Shown: positions 55,516 through 64,000, numbered from the stretch's first letter. The stretch is 64,000 nucleotides of DNA from Clostridium tunisiense TJ (GCF_000300195.1 NZ_AMQH01000002.1:186001-250000), one strand, 5' to 3'. Made by a program: numbers and translations. Notes: generated by a model from the sequence alone, not told the origin.

Positions 55516-56721
55516 TTAACTTTTTACTTTACACTTTGGAAGCTCCTCTCCATCTAATACCTTACTTAATTTTCTTAAGAAGTATCCTGATAATATAGGG
55601 ATTGCTCCTATTAACAGTAAGTATCCTCTTATGACAAAAGCTCCTTTAAATAGAGAAAGAACTAAAAGCAATATTATGGAGCTAATAATTCTACCTCCAT
55701 TTAATACTATATCCTTATTAATCATGTATTCTATTCTTAAATCTTCTTCGTGAATTTTATTTATCACATTAAAACTTGATGAAGACAACTGTATTAGGAA
55801 AAACGGTAAAAGGAAAGAATCCACTACCATAAATATAAGTAGGGTTGCATAACTCACCTTATATACTATTGTAGTCACAGCTAAAAAGGATCCTATAGTT
55901 CCAACATATATAGCTAATCGTCTTCTAGGTGGTTTTATAATCTTTTGAACTAACACATAAGCTCCTGAAGATGCTAATGCTCCAATAAAGGTTAATTTTC
56001 CTAGGGATAATTCACTACCTGTGGTTTCTATTATTAAAATATTTACTAAGAACCCAATTATCACATCTCTAAACCCCCATAGGGTAGTAGACTTTCTAAT
56101 AATACTCCAATCACTGCAATTTTTCGAAAAAATTTTTTTAAAGTTTACTTTACTTCCGTAATTGTTGCACTTTAGGAACAAGCTGATAATTAGCAAAACT
56201 ATAAAAATTGATAGAGTAATTGTAAAAACTATACTATAGCCCTTATTTCCAATAAATCTAGTTATTATATATCCAGAAGTAATTGGTGCAATAGCCGCTG
56301 CTACACCTGCACAGCTGCCATTAAACCCATTAAAGGTATCTCTATTGGTAACACAAGTAAAGTCAAAGCTTAAAGTATTGAAGGCTAACCAATAAAAGCC
56401 AACTGCAAAGCCATATACCATTCCTAGTATATAAATGTATATTCCACCTCTGTTTCCTAAAATTAATATTAAACTATAAAAAATAGCATATAAAATCAAT
56501 CCTAATCTTAGAGACCATATACCATTTTTCTTTTTTGCAATTATTCCACCAACCATAAAAGTAATAGGAGTGGTGATGTAATGTATCATATTATAAATTA
56601 CTATTACAATAAAACTATTGGTTTGCTTCCAGAAAAATATGTTTACAAAAATTCCCGATAATCCTGCTGCAAAGGTAAATAATGCACTCATGAAAAGTAA
56701 TATTTTAGCTTCCTTACACAT
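55516..56721 (-). CDS. MFS transporter
   Basis: A 401-residue major facilitator with about twelve spans. The first half starts LLFMSALFTFAAGLSGIFVN and carries a short KKKNGIWSLRLG loop between spans 2 and 3. NTLSFDFTCVTNRDTFNGFNG sits before span 5. The family resembles the YdgA-type or sugar/drug-like transporters, and the substrate is unknown. AAGGAGGACTTT precedes the ATG. It is monocistronic, divergent from the small gene at 56877. Confidence 0.88.
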   Translation of the reverse strand: MCKEAKILLFMSALFTFAAGLSGIFVNIFFWKQTNSFIVIVIYNMIHYITTPITFMVGGIIAKKKNGIWSLRLGLILYAIFYSLILILGNRGGIYIYILGMVYGFAVGFYWLAFNTLSFDFTCVTNRDTFNGFNGSCAGVAAAIAPITSGYIITRFIGNKGYSIVFTITLSIFIVLLIISLFLKCNNYGSKVNFKKIFSKNCSDWSIIRKSTTLWGFRDVIIGFLVNILIIETTGSELSLGKLTFIGALASSGAYVLVQKIIKPPRRRLAIYVGTIGSFLAVTTIVYKVSYATLLIFMVVDSFLLPFFLIQLSSSSFNVINKIHEEDLRIEYMINKDIVLNGGRIISSIILLLVLSLFKGAFVIRGYLLLIGAIPILSGYFLRKLSKVLDGEELPKCKVKS

Positions 56722-56876
56722 AAAGTCCTCCTTATAAGCATTTAATACCTAGTTATTATGTGCTAACTTCCTTAAGGTATATTAGTAGTAATTTTTAACA
56801 TTATATCTCTATCCATTTAATTCTTGGTATGAAAATTTAATTAATGTTCATTCTAAATTAGAAGGGAGTTGTTAAT

Positions 56877-57020
56877 ATGGGTAATAAACATGCGGTAACT
56901 AGAAAACAAATGGCCAGCTTAGGACTTAAGAAAACTCCTCAAGGAGATTATGACTATATTGACCCCTCTGAAAAAAACAAATCAAAATATAAAAGCATAA
57001 AAAAGGAGCCTCAAGCTTAG
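56877..57020 (+). CDS. Small basic/acidic protein, 47 residues
   Basis: A 47-codon gene beginning MGNKHAVTRKQMASLGLKKT and continuing with PQGDYDYIDPSEKNKSK, then a lysine-rich end (KYKSIKKEPQA). It has a good ribosome binding site (GAAGGGAG, 8 bases before ATG) and ends exactly inside a terminator hairpin, both signs of a real gene. The family is unknown. The central DYDYIDPSE resembles a short binding motif more than a folded domain. Confidence 0.7.
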   Translation: MGNKHAVTRKQMASLGLKKTPQGDYDYIDPSEKNKSKYKSIKKEPQA

Positions 57021-57036
57021 CCTTGGCTCCTTTTAC
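57001..57036. terminator. Terminator overlapping the end of the 47-residue gene
   Basis: AAAAGGAGCC (57001-57010) pairs with GGCTCCTTTT (57025-57034). The stop codon at 57018-57020 lies in the loop. It may also terminate the minus-strand AgcS gene. Confidence 0.8.
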
Positions 57037-57104
57037 ATTTAAAGCATACTTATTTGAAACAATAAGCTTACTAAATAAGGGTCGATTTAATAATAAAAAT
57101 GATC

Positions 57105-58514
57105 TTACATATTTGCATTTAAATTTTTATTTGTATTCTTGTTTTTAGCATTTTTTTCTTTTGCCTCTGGATTAAGCTCGTAATCAATTGCTTCTAGATT
57201 GTCATCCCATAGGTATTTTTTAGTTTCACTAACTATAACACCACTTAATGCAATTAGAGAAATAAGGTTTGGAATTGCCATTAGTCCATTTGCTAAATCT
57301 GACATATTCCATATTAAATCTAAACTAAATACACTTCCTACAAATACCATTCCTACATACAATACTCTATATGGAGCTATAGCTTTCTTGCCAAATAAAT
57401 ACTCTACTGCCTTTTCAGCATAATATGACCATCCAAGTATAGTTGAGAACACGAAGGTTAAAAGTCCAATTGTTAATACTATTGGTCCCACAACAGGTAT
57501 CATTGCAAAGGCAGCCTTTGTAAGTTCTCCCCCTGCAAGGCCTTGATTCCAAACTCCTGTATTAACAAGTACAAGACCAGTCATTGCACAAACCACCACT
57601 GTATCCCAGAAGGTCCCAGTAGCAGACACTAAGGCTTGCTTTACAGGGTTTCTACTTTGAGCTGCTGCTGCAACAATTGGTGCACTACCAAGACCTGATT
57701 CGTTAGAGAACAAGCCTCTTGCAATACCATATCTCATAGCTGCCATAATACCAGCACCAGCAAGTCCACCACCTACAGCCTTAGCTGAAAATGCACTCTT
57801 AACTATTAAAGCTAAACTAGCTGGTATAGAACTAAAAGTTAATCCTAATATGATTAAACATCCAGCTACATAAAATAATGCCATAAATGGTACAAGAATA
57901 TCACAAACTCTTGCTATACTCTTAATACCTCCGATTACAACTACAGCAGTAAGAATAGCCATTACTATCCCTGATATCCAAGTTGGTATGCTGAAAGTGC
58001 TAGCTAACATTGTAGATATGGAGTTAGCTTGTACAGCTGAACCAATCCCTAAAGCAGCTAAACTTGTAAAGGTTGCAAATAAAATACCTAACCATTTCTT
58101 ACCCATGGCTCTTTCCATAACATACATAGGTCCGCCAGCCATGGTTCCATCCTCTGTCTTAACTCTATATTTAACTGATAAAAGTGCTTCCGCATACTTT
58201 GTAGAAATACCAAATACCCCTGTAAGCCAAGTCCAAAGCACCGCACCTGGCCCACCTAAAGATATTGCTGTTGCAACACCTACTATATTACCTGTTCCTA
58301 TGGTGGCTGCAAGAGCTGTACAAAGAGCACTAAACTGACTTACATCACCCTCAGCAAAGTCATCCTTTGTTATAGAAAGCTTTATAGCCTTTCCTATATA
58401 TCTTTGAATGAATCTTAGCCTAAAGGTTAAAAATAAATGCGTTCCAAATAAAAGAATAATTAATGGATAACCCCAAATAAATGATGCAGCTTTACTAATA
58501 GATTCAGCAAACAT
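57105..58514 (-). CDS. Alanine/glycine:cation symporter family protein (paralogue 1)
   Basis: About 469 residues, an AgcS/DagA-type Na+ or H+ symporter for alanine or glycine. The conserved AATIGTGNIVGVATAISLGGPG (split over about 64-85), the TEDGTMAGGPMYVMERAMG loop, and GLFSNESGLGSAPIVAAAAQ are diagnostic. The C-terminal tail is Asn/Lys-rich (KNANKNLN-like), absent from paralogue 2. I chose the ATG at 58514, since AAGGGGGAAGTAATT precedes it. It is very similar to the gene at 59108, evidence of a tandem gene duplication. Confidence 0.95.
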   Translation of the reverse strand: MFAESISKAASFIWGYPLIILLFGTHLFLTFRLRFIQRYIGKAIKLSITKDDFAEGDVSQFSALCTALAATIGTGNIVGVATAISLGGPGAVLWTWLTGVFGISTKYAEALLSVKYRVKTEDGTMAGGPMYVMERAMGKKWLGILFATFTSLAALGIGSAVQANSISTMLASTFSIPTWISGIVMAILTAVVVIGGIKSIARVCDILVPFMALFYVAGCLIILGLTFSSIPASLALIVKSAFSAKAVGGGLAGAGIMAAMRYGIARGLFSNESGLGSAPIVAAAAQSRNPVKQALVSATGTFWDTVVVCAMTGLVLVNTGVWNQGLAGGELTKAAFAMIPVVGPIVLTIGLLTFVFSTILGWSYYAEKAVEYLFGKKAIAPYRVLYVGMVFVGSVFSLDLIWNMSDLANGLMAIPNLISLIALSGVIVSETKKYLWDDNLEAIDYELNPEAKEKNAKNKNTNKNLNANM

Positions 58515-59107
58515 AATTACTTCCCCCTTATTATTAATTGTAAACATATTATATCAAATTTTTAAACATATTTAACAATTGTGAAAATTCTCTCAATATT
58601 ATTTTTCGCCATATTTCGACACCGATTAATTGATTCTACTTTTCCCTTTCAATTCATGTTTTTTCCCATAATTCAGCATAAAATTATTTCAATTTATGGC
58701 TCTACTAAAGAATTTATTAAATTATTTGAGTGATTACTAAACTAATTAAACTAGTTTGTAATTTTCCTCAATAATCTTATTCTTTTTAGTAAATAAATCT
58801 ATGAGAATTAAAAATATTGCCCCTTATATTTATGAATATTTTGTTAAAAAATACACAACTTCTTTTTAATTATTTTCTCTTTTCTTTATAATATTCTTAA
58901 TATTTTGTTAACGTTTTTAAATATGTATGTTTGTGTTATAATCCCCCAAAATTCCATAAAATTTCTTAACTAAGACCTATGTTATTCAGTCCTTAAACTT
59001 TTAATGGCCTTAAAGTAGTTTCGTATAACCTAAAACTAAACCTTCATTACTTATAAAAAAATGAAAAGGTGCTCCCTCTAGAAGCACCCATATCTTTAGA
59101 TTCAATT
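58515..59107. other. 593-base gap between the two AgcS genes
   Basis: Holds the terminator of paralogue 2 (59068-59088) and the promoter region of paralogue 1. It is AT-rich with runs of T and A. No riboswitch, in particular no glycine riboswitch, was recognised. No coding frame. Confidence 0.55.
59053..59088 (-). terminator. Terminator of AgcS paralogue 2
   Basis: GGTGCT (59068-59073) pairs with AGCACC (59083-59088). On the minus strand it is followed by UUUUCAUUUUUUU. Confidence 0.8.
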
Positions 59108-60454
59108 TTAATTAAGTTCCTTATCTATTTCCTCAAGGTTATCATCCCATAAATATTTTTTAGTTTCATTAACTATAACTCCACTTAATGCAAGTAAGCA
59201 TATAAGGTTTGGAATTGCCATCAATCCATTTGCTAAGTCTGATAGATTCCATACCAAGTCTAAACTAAATACACTCCCTACAAATACCATAATTACATAC
59301 ACAACTCTATATGGGATTATAGCTTTTTTACCGAATAAATACTCTATAGCCTTTTCAGCATAATAGGACCATCCAAGTATAGTAGAAAATACAAAGGTTA
59401 AAAGTCCTACTGTTAATACTATTGGTCCTACCACTGGTATTATTGCAAAAGCTGCTTTTGTTAGCTCTCCACCATTTAACCCTTGATTCCAAACTCCTGT
59501 ATTTACAAGTACAAGACCAGTCATGGCACAAACTACTACTGTATCCCAGAAAGTTCCTGTGGAAGATACAAGGGCTTGCTTAACTGGATTTCTTGTTTGT
59601 GCTGCTGCTGCAACTATTGGAGCACTACCAAGTCCTGATTCATTTGAAAACAAACCTCTTGCAATACCATATCTCATAGCCATCATAATTCCAGCACCAG
59701 CAGCTCCACCACCTACAGCCTTAGCTGAGAAAGCACTCTTGAAGATTAATGCTATGCTTGAAGGTATGGAACTAAAGGTTAATCCTAATATAATTAAGCA
59801 ACCTAAAACATAAAATAAAGCCATAAATGGTACAAGAATATCACATACTCTTGCTATACTTTTAATTCCACCTATTACAACTACTGCAGTAAGAATTGCT
59901 ATCACAGCTCCTGATACCCAAGTTGGAATGCTAAAAGTGCTTTGTAGCATAGTGGAAATAGAATTTGCCTGAACTGCACAGCCTATTCCGAAAGCTGCTA
60001 TACTTGTAAAGGTTGCAAATAAAACAGCTAGCCACTTTTTACCCATAGCTTTTTCCATTACATACATTGGTCCTCCTGCCATGGTACCATCTTCAGTTTT
60101 AACTCTATATTTTACTGATAATAGCGCTTCTGAATACTTTGTTGCAATTCCAAAAACCCCTGTAAGCCAAGTCCAAAGCACTGCTCCTGGTCCCCCTAGG
60201 GATACTGCTGTAGCAACTCCTACAATATTACCTGTTCCTATAGTTGCTGCAAGTGCTGTACAAAGAGCACTAAATTGACTTACATCTCCCTCAGCAAAGT
60301 CGTCCTTCGTCACAGAAAGCTTAATTGCTTTCCCAATGTATTTTTGCATAAATCTTAGTCTAAAAGTTAAGAATAAATGAGTCCCAAATAAAAGAATAAT
60401 TAAGGGATACCCCCAAAGAAATGTAGCGGCTTTGCTTACGAATTCGGCAAACAT
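59108..60454 (-). CDS. Alanine/glycine:cation symporter family protein (paralogue 2)
   Basis: 448 residues, the same AgcS family features as the neighbouring paralogue at 57105. Most positions are identical by eye, with differences concentrated in a few membrane spans (for example CAVQANSISTMLQ against SAVQANSISTMLA) and a shorter C-terminus. Each gene has its own ribosome binding site (AGGGGGATTTTATATA here) and terminator, so they can be regulated separately. They may differ in affinity or in alanine versus glycine preference; this is inference. Confidence 0.95.
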   Translation of the reverse strand: MFAEFVSKAATFLWGYPLIILLFGTHLFLTFRLRFMQKYIGKAIKLSVTKDDFAEGDVSQFSALCTALAATIGTGNIVGVATAVSLGGPGAVLWTWLTGVFGIATKYSEALLSVKYRVKTEDGTMAGGPMYVMEKAMGKKWLAVLFATFTSIAAFGIGCAVQANSISTMLQSTFSIPTWVSGAVIAILTAVVVIGGIKSIARVCDILVPFMALFYVLGCLIILGLTFSSIPSSIALIFKSAFSAKAVGGGAAGAGIMMAMRYGIARGLFSNESGLGSAPIVAAAAQTRNPVKQALVSSTGTFWDTVVVCAMTGLVLVNTGVWNQGLNGGELTKAAFAIIPVVGPIVLTVGLLTFVFSTILGWSYYAEKAIEYLFGKKAIIPYRVVYVIMVFVGSVFSLDLVWNLSDLANGLMAIPNLICLLALSGVIVNETKKYLWDDNLEEIDKELN

Positions 60455-60653
60455 TATATAAAATCCCCCTAAAAATTAATTGTTGTTACATAATATTCAT
60501 AATTGTTAATTGTTATGCTTAATTTCAAGATTATTTGCAAGTTTCTAACTTTCTTCTTTCATTTAAATTGGATTTTATACCCTTAATTAAATTTAAAAAT
60601 TACTATTGTAGTGTTATGTAACTTATGTTAATATGTATTTAAACCTTTAATCA

Positions 60654-60748
60654 GATTCAGAGAGACTGTAAGGAGAAAAATATAGTGAATTATTACCCTT
60701 AGTGGGTGCTATATTAGACTTCTTACCTTGGTAAGAAGTCTTTTTTAT
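60654..60748 (+). promoter_or_regulatory. PyrR-type transcription attenuator upstream of uraA
   Basis: CAGAGAGACTGTAAGG (from 60658) resembles the PyrR-binding loop, though it is not a perfect match. GTAAGGAG (60668-60675) pairs with CTTCTTAC (60719-60726), the 5' arm of the terminator, making an antiterminator around a hairpin AATATAG/CTATATT (60679-60685/60709-60715). The terminator is AGACTTCTTACC with its complement (60716-60741), followed by seven T. High UMP-PyrR should favour termination. Confidence 0.7.
60716..60748 (+). terminator. Attenuator terminator before uraA
   Basis: AGACTTCTTACC (60716-60727) pairs with GGTAAGAAGTCT (60730-60741), followed by TTTTTT. Confidence 0.88.
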
Positions 60749-60787
60749 TTCTTTAAGTCTTATGATTTAATAGGTTACTTTTAATTT

Positions 60788-60845
60788 AGTCCTGCGAGGC
60801 TAAAAAGGGAGCTAGCGCTCCCCCAAATAATATTTTTAAGGGGGA
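60788..60845 (+). promoter_or_regulatory. Second PyrR-type site coupled to Shine-Dalgarno sequestration
   Basis: AGTCCTGCGAGGCTAAAAAG (from 60788, ending AAGG) fits the PyrR-binding consensus as I recall it, with no mismatch. GGGAGC (60807-60812) can pair with GCTCCC (60817-60822). TCCCCC (60819-60824) can instead pair with the uraA Shine-Dalgarno sequence GGGGGA (60840-60845). PyrR holding AAGGG would free TCCCCC to block translation. Confidence 0.6.
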
Positions 60846-60851
60846 TTTAAA

Positions 60852-62156
60852 ATGGAAAATAGTTTATCAACAAAAAATGAATTAATAGAGGAAAACTCAG
60901 TTATTGACGTTCAAGACAAGGTGCCTCTAAAGAAAGCAATACCACTAAGTTTACAACACTTGTTTGCAATGTTCGGTGCCTCTGTACTTGTACCAATTCT
61001 ATTTAATATAGACCCTGCAACGGTATTATTCTTTAATGGTATTGGAACCTTACTTTATGCAGTAATCACAAAAGGAAAGATACCTGCATTCCTTGGTTCA
61101 AGCTTTGCGTTTATAGCACCGGTACTATTACTTCAACAGCAAGGCTATAGCTTCCAACACATACAAGGTGGTTTCGTAGTTTCAGGTTTAGTTTTTTCCG
61201 CTGTAGCTATAACTGTAGGTTTTACAGGCATAGGTTGGATAAAGAAACTTTTCCCACCAGCAGCTATGGGAGCCATTGTTACAATAATAGGTCTTGAGCT
61301 TGCACCAGTTGCAGCAGATATGGCTGGCTTTCCAGTAGGACTTTCAAACTCACCTGAGCTTAATATGACTTGGGTAATAGTTTCAATGATAACACTTGGA
61401 ACATTAGTTTTAGGTTCAGTAGTTTTCAAAGGATTTCTTAAGATAATACCAATTTTAATAGCAGTTGTAGTTGGATATGTCTCAGCTTACTTCATGGGAT
61501 TAATAGACTTCACTTCAGTAAAAGAAGCAAGTCTAATAGCAGCTCCAACCATGGCTTTTGCAAAATTTGACCTAACTGCAATATTAACCATCTTCCCAGC
61601 AACTTTCGTAGTTATTGCAGAGCATATAGGACATCTTGCAGTTACTAGTAGCGTAGTTGGAAAAGATTTAACCTCAGATCCTGGTCTTCATAGATCCTTA
61701 CTTGGGGATGGATTATCCACCATGATTTCAGGATTACTAGGTTCAGTACCAACCACTACTTATGGTGAAAATGTTGGTGTTATGGCCATAACAAAGGTTT
61801 ATAGTGTATATGTAATTTGTGGTGCAGGACTACTATCAATAGTTCTAGGTTTCTCAGGAACTTTAGCTTCACTAATTAGAACTATCCCAACCCCTGTAAT
61901 AGGTGGAATATCTCTTCTACTCTTCGGAACAATCGCAACTTCAGGTCTTAGAACCTTTATAGAGGAAAAAGTGGACTACTCTAAATCAAGAAATCTTATG
62001 TTAACCTCTGTAATTCTTATCATAGGCCTAAGTGGAATAAAGCTTCACTTTGGAGTAATTGAAGTTGGTGGAATGGGGCTTGCAACTTTAGTAGCAATAG
62101 CTTTAAACTCAGCCTTCATGATATTTGATAAGTTAAACCTAATGAATGAAAAATAG
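60852..62156 (+). CDS. uraA: Uracil permease
   Basis: A 434-residue nucleobase:cation symporter-2 family protein importing uracil by proton symport. About fourteen membrane segments are visible. Conserved parts are LSLQHLFAMFGASVLVPILF, FLGSSFAFIAPV, a VVIAEHIGHLAVTSSV region with the substrate-binding Glu, and GSVPTTTYGENVGVMAITKV. The first 25 residues are a polar tail. Its leader has two PyrR-type elements, which fits pyrimidine control and argues for uracil rather than xanthine. The ribosome binding site is AGGGGGATTTAA. It is monocistronic. Confidence 0.95.
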   Translation: MENSLSTKNELIEENSVIDVQDKVPLKKAIPLSLQHLFAMFGASVLVPILFNIDPATVLFFNGIGTLLYAVITKGKIPAFLGSSFAFIAPVLLLQQQGYSFQHIQGGFVVSGLVFSAVAITVGFTGIGWIKKLFPPAAMGAIVTIIGLELAPVAADMAGFPVGLSNSPELNMTWVIVSMITLGTLVLGSVVFKGFLKIIPILIAVVVGYVSAYFMGLIDFTSVKEASLIAAPTMAFAKFDLTAILTIFPATFVVIAEHIGHLAVTSSVVGKDLTSDPGLHRSLLGDGLSTMISGLLGSVPTTTYGENVGVMAITKVYSVYVICGAGLLSIVLGFSGTLASLIRTIPTPVIGGISLLLFGTIATSGLRTFIEEKVDYSKSRNLMLTSVILIIGLSGIKLHFGVIEVGGMGLATLVAIALNSAFMIFDKLNLMNEK

Positions 62157-62204
62157 TCTAACAAAACAATAATTCTGTGGATAATTACACCATTAAATAT
62201 ATTA

Positions 62205-62250
62205 AAAAATAGGTTAGAAAGTTTAAGTAACTTTCTAACCTATTTTTATT
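62205..62250. terminator. Bidirectional terminator after uraA
   Basis: AAAAATAGGTTAGAAAGTT (62205-62223) pairs exactly with its complement at 62229-62247, giving U runs on both strands. Confidence 0.9.
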
Positions 62251-62304
62251 TTATTCTATGTCTATTTAAAACCTAATCTTGTAATTTCTTACTAACTCTT
62301 ATTA

Positions 62305-63102
62305 TTAGGTTCCTATTTCTAATATCTCTTCAAACACTACTCTATCTTTATTATTAATCTTCCAATCTAAATGAAAATGACCAAAATACCATTTATTATA
62401 ACTAGTTTTGCTTTTTACCTCAGATAAAAAAGTATTTAATTTATCTTCACTAGGAGTAAACCCTAAAGCATCTCCAATGGCATATAAATTATCCACATCC
62501 GTAGTATGAGTCAATATGTAATCCACAATATAATCACATTTTTCTAAGTTCTTTAGTCCATTGTTCATTTCTTCTGTGGATGGAATCTCTTCCTTCCACC
62601 AACTAACCTTATCTACCCGTCTGTCCTTATCAATGGACTTGCCACCACCAAAGGTAAAATATTTCTTATTATTTATGGTAAAGACCTCACCTCTCATAAG
62701 ATGAAGCACTTTATCTTTAATTTTATGTACTTTACCTCCATTCCATTGTTCCGTAGGTAAAGCATTTAGCATATCAAAGTTCTCATGATTCCCATCTATT
62801 ATCAAAGTAGTAAAAGGCTTTTTGTTCAGTTTATTTAAGGCCTTAGCTTCTTTCAAACCTCCATCCCATAAAAGACCAAAATCTCCTAAAATAATTAAAT
62901 AATCATCTTCATCTAAGTGATTTATCTTTAAAATTCTTTCTATACCTAAAAGCCCATGAATATCTCCCGTAATATAAACCTTGCTATTACCATCCCCTGC
63001 TCTATTAAAAACCTGAGTAGAAAAAGCTGATCTGTTATTTAAACTCACAAAGTAAATAAGAACTGGTATGATAATAAATAACACTTTTTTCTTTAGACTC
63101 AA
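62305..63102 (-). CDS. Calcineurin-like metallophosphoesterase with N-terminal membrane segment
   Basis: About 265 residues. A basic start and hydrophobic stretch (VLFIIIPVLIYFVSL) form a membrane anchor or signal peptide. Metal-site motifs follow in order: YITGDIHG, ILGDFGLLWDGG, IDGNHENFDML, ILTHTTD and YFGHFHLDW. The protein is exported or membrane-bound in orientation; its substrate is unknown. I prefer the TTG at 63102, since GGTGGAGGAGTTCACA lies in front of it. The frame extends six codons further to 63120 through that Shine-Dalgarno sequence. Confidence 0.88.
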   Translation of the reverse strand: MSLKKKVLFIIIPVLIYFVSLNNRSAFSTQVFNRAGDGNSKVYITGDIHGLLGIERILKINHLDEDDYLIILGDFGLLWDGGLKEAKALNKLNKKPFTTLIIDGNHENFDMLNALPTEQWNGGKVHKIKDKVLHLMRGEVFTINNKKYFTFGGGKSIDKDRRVDKVSWWKEEIPSTEEMNNGLKNLEKCDYIVDYILTHTTDVDNLYAIGDALGFTPSEDKLNTFLSEVKSKTSYNKWYFGHFHLDWKINNKDRVVFEEILEIGT

Positions 63103-63284
63103 TGTGAACTCCTCCACCAATATATTTTTATAACTGGTGTTAGTTTACCCCACGAGGCCCATAATATTCCTAAACAACCCTCAATTACCTTAACCTTGCC
63201 AGTAAGAGGATTTTTAAAATTTCTCTTGTCAAAACAAATGTTTTATGATAATATATATTTTGTCGGTAAGACAAAACTAAATAT

Positions 63285-63360
63285 AGGGGTATAGCTCAAT
63301 TGGTAGAGTAGCGGTCTCCAAAACCGTTGGTTACGGGTTCAAGTCCTGTTGCCCCTGCCA
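63285..63360 (+). tRNA. tRNA-Trp (anticodon CCA)
   Basis: A 76-base cloverleaf with an encoded 3' CCA. Acceptor arm AGGGGTA pairs with TGCCCCT (one G-U). The D arm is AGCTCAATTGGTAGAGT. The anticodon arm GCGGT/ACCGT has the loop CTCCAAA with anticodon CCA. The variable loop is TGGTTA-like. The T arm ACGGGTTCAAGTCCTGT holds GTTCAAGTC. It has its own terminator at 63387-63415. Confidence 0.97.
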
Positions 63361-64000
63361 AAGTTGATTATTCAACGCATAAGAAGGTTTTAGCATGAAT
63401 TGCTAAAACTTTTTTATTTTAGTTAACACAATAAACCGTTGGTCATCATTTTGACTAACGGTGTTTTATTTTCAGCCAAACCGTAACCCTTAACGAATTA
63501 ACAGTTATTTTTATTCTACACTGTTTTATTATTTAAATCAATTCATATCCACATAACTAATATTTTTATTGACATTGTTAACACTATGAAATAATAACTA
63601 CAAAAAGATAATGACAAGTAGCCGACCAAAACTAACTTGTCATTCCCTATGATATTCTTTATATCTTAAATACTTCAAATTATAACTTCAATCTTCAATG
63701 CTATGAACTCTTTCTTATAAGTAATTTCACTTGATACCTAATTTGCATTTCTTACCATTATAGTAAACATCTTGAGCATCCTCATGCATTTTTTATGATT
63801 AGATATTATCAAAGCCTTACGAACATTTTTATATTAATAAAGATACATATTAAAAGTTGTATATTTATCATAATCTACACCTTTTAATATCACAGTAAAT
63901 TATGTGTATATCGTAGTTAATAATTATCTTCAATCGAATTAATGAAACTTTCACCAATGCTTGTACTTATTATTTCAGCTTATAATTTTTAAAGGCTGAA
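63361..64000. other. 640-base region after tRNA-Trp with no recognised gene
   Basis: AT-rich with no open frame carrying a ribosome binding site. It holds the tRNA terminator (GTTTTAGCA/TGCTAAAAC), a hairpin AAACCGTTGGTC/GACTAACGGTGTTT-like at about 63434-63466, and AATGACAAGT/ACTTGTCATT at 63610-63644. The 11-base string AAACCGTTGGT also occurs in the tRNA. Confidence 0.5.
63387..63418 (+). terminator. Terminator of tRNA-Trp
   Basis: GTTTTAGCA (63387-63395) pairs with TGCTAAAAC (63401-63409), followed by TTTTTTATTTT. Confidence 0.9.

Noticed and set aside
58515-59107. Possible glycine riboswitch before the AgcS genes.
   Set aside because: Neither upstream region shows the tandem glycine aptamer core on the minus strand.
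63320-63445. The 11-base string AAACCGTTGGT in tRNA-Trp recurs at about 63433-63443, resembling an attachment-site duplication.
   Set aside because: The match is short, no integrase or foreign genes lie nearby, and the second copy is one arm of a hairpin. Not enough for an att site.
1-64000. CRISPR arrays, prophage or intact insertion sequences.
   Set aside because: No regularly spaced repeats, no transposase, integrase or structural phage genes were seen in the window.

Overview
The window is AT-rich, with a dense set of intrinsic terminators, GGAGG-type ribosome binding sites and occasional TTG and GTG starts. Gene content is that of an anaerobic, proteolytic Clostridium-type Firmicute that ferments amino acids. 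Evidence for this includes the complete-looking lysine fermentation operon, indolepyruvate:ferredoxin oxidoreductase, urocanate hydratase, threonine dehydrogenase plus glycine C-acetyltransferase, a branched-chain amino acid ABC transporter, peptidase T and two alanine/glycine:cation symporters. No respiratory genes are seen.

Layout. Bases 1-6764 (minus strand) hold the lysine operon, read kal-kce-kdd-kamA-kamB-kamC-kamD, with kamD cut by the window edge. Upstream of kal (about 7008-7290) is a lysine riboswitch whose expression platform I read as a lysine-ON design. Next come a DUF503 gene, an unknown protein and iorAB (8723-11106, plus). 11273-18546 holds an FNT-family channel, a lipoprotein, and an aminopeptidase-hutU operon. 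18547-30038 is housekeeping and membrane genes: tsaD, rusA with a structured leader, a MATE pump, DUF4230, lemA-TPM, a CoA-binding protein, class III fbp, an HtrA protease and a DMT transporter. A perfect 289-bp tandem duplication lies at 29977-30555. 30484-41130 holds an acidic unknown protein, a MASE3 histidine kinase, pepT, a thioredoxin-like protein, malic enzyme, nth, an AbgT transporter and a soluble chemotaxis-type protein. 41219-46144 is livKHMGF. 46372-54953 holds a SHOCT protein, kbl-tdh, plsC, an FAD oxidoreductase-queG pair and modAB. 55135-63102 holds two small proteins, an MFS transporter, two AgcS paralogues, uraA with a two-stage PyrR-type leader, and a metallophosphoesterase. 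tRNA-Trp at 63285-63360 is followed by 640 bases without a recognisable gene.

How it works together. Peptides are trimmed by peptidase T and the aminopeptidase, and amino acids enter through Liv, AgcS and AbgT. Lysine, histidine, threonine and aromatic or branched 2-keto acids are then degraded to acyl-CoAs, ammonia and reduced ferredoxin or NADH. Malic enzyme and fructose-bisphosphatase link to gluconeogenesis.

The most interesting signals are non-coding: the lysine-ON riboswitch, the double PyrR control in front of uraA, a 147-nt repeated element with a compensated stem found twice (12280 and 50257), a 120-bp imperfect palindrome inside the kam operon, and a 150-nt promoter-proximal structured leader before rusA. 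All RNA folds were drawn by hand from base pairing, with no energy calculation or database search.
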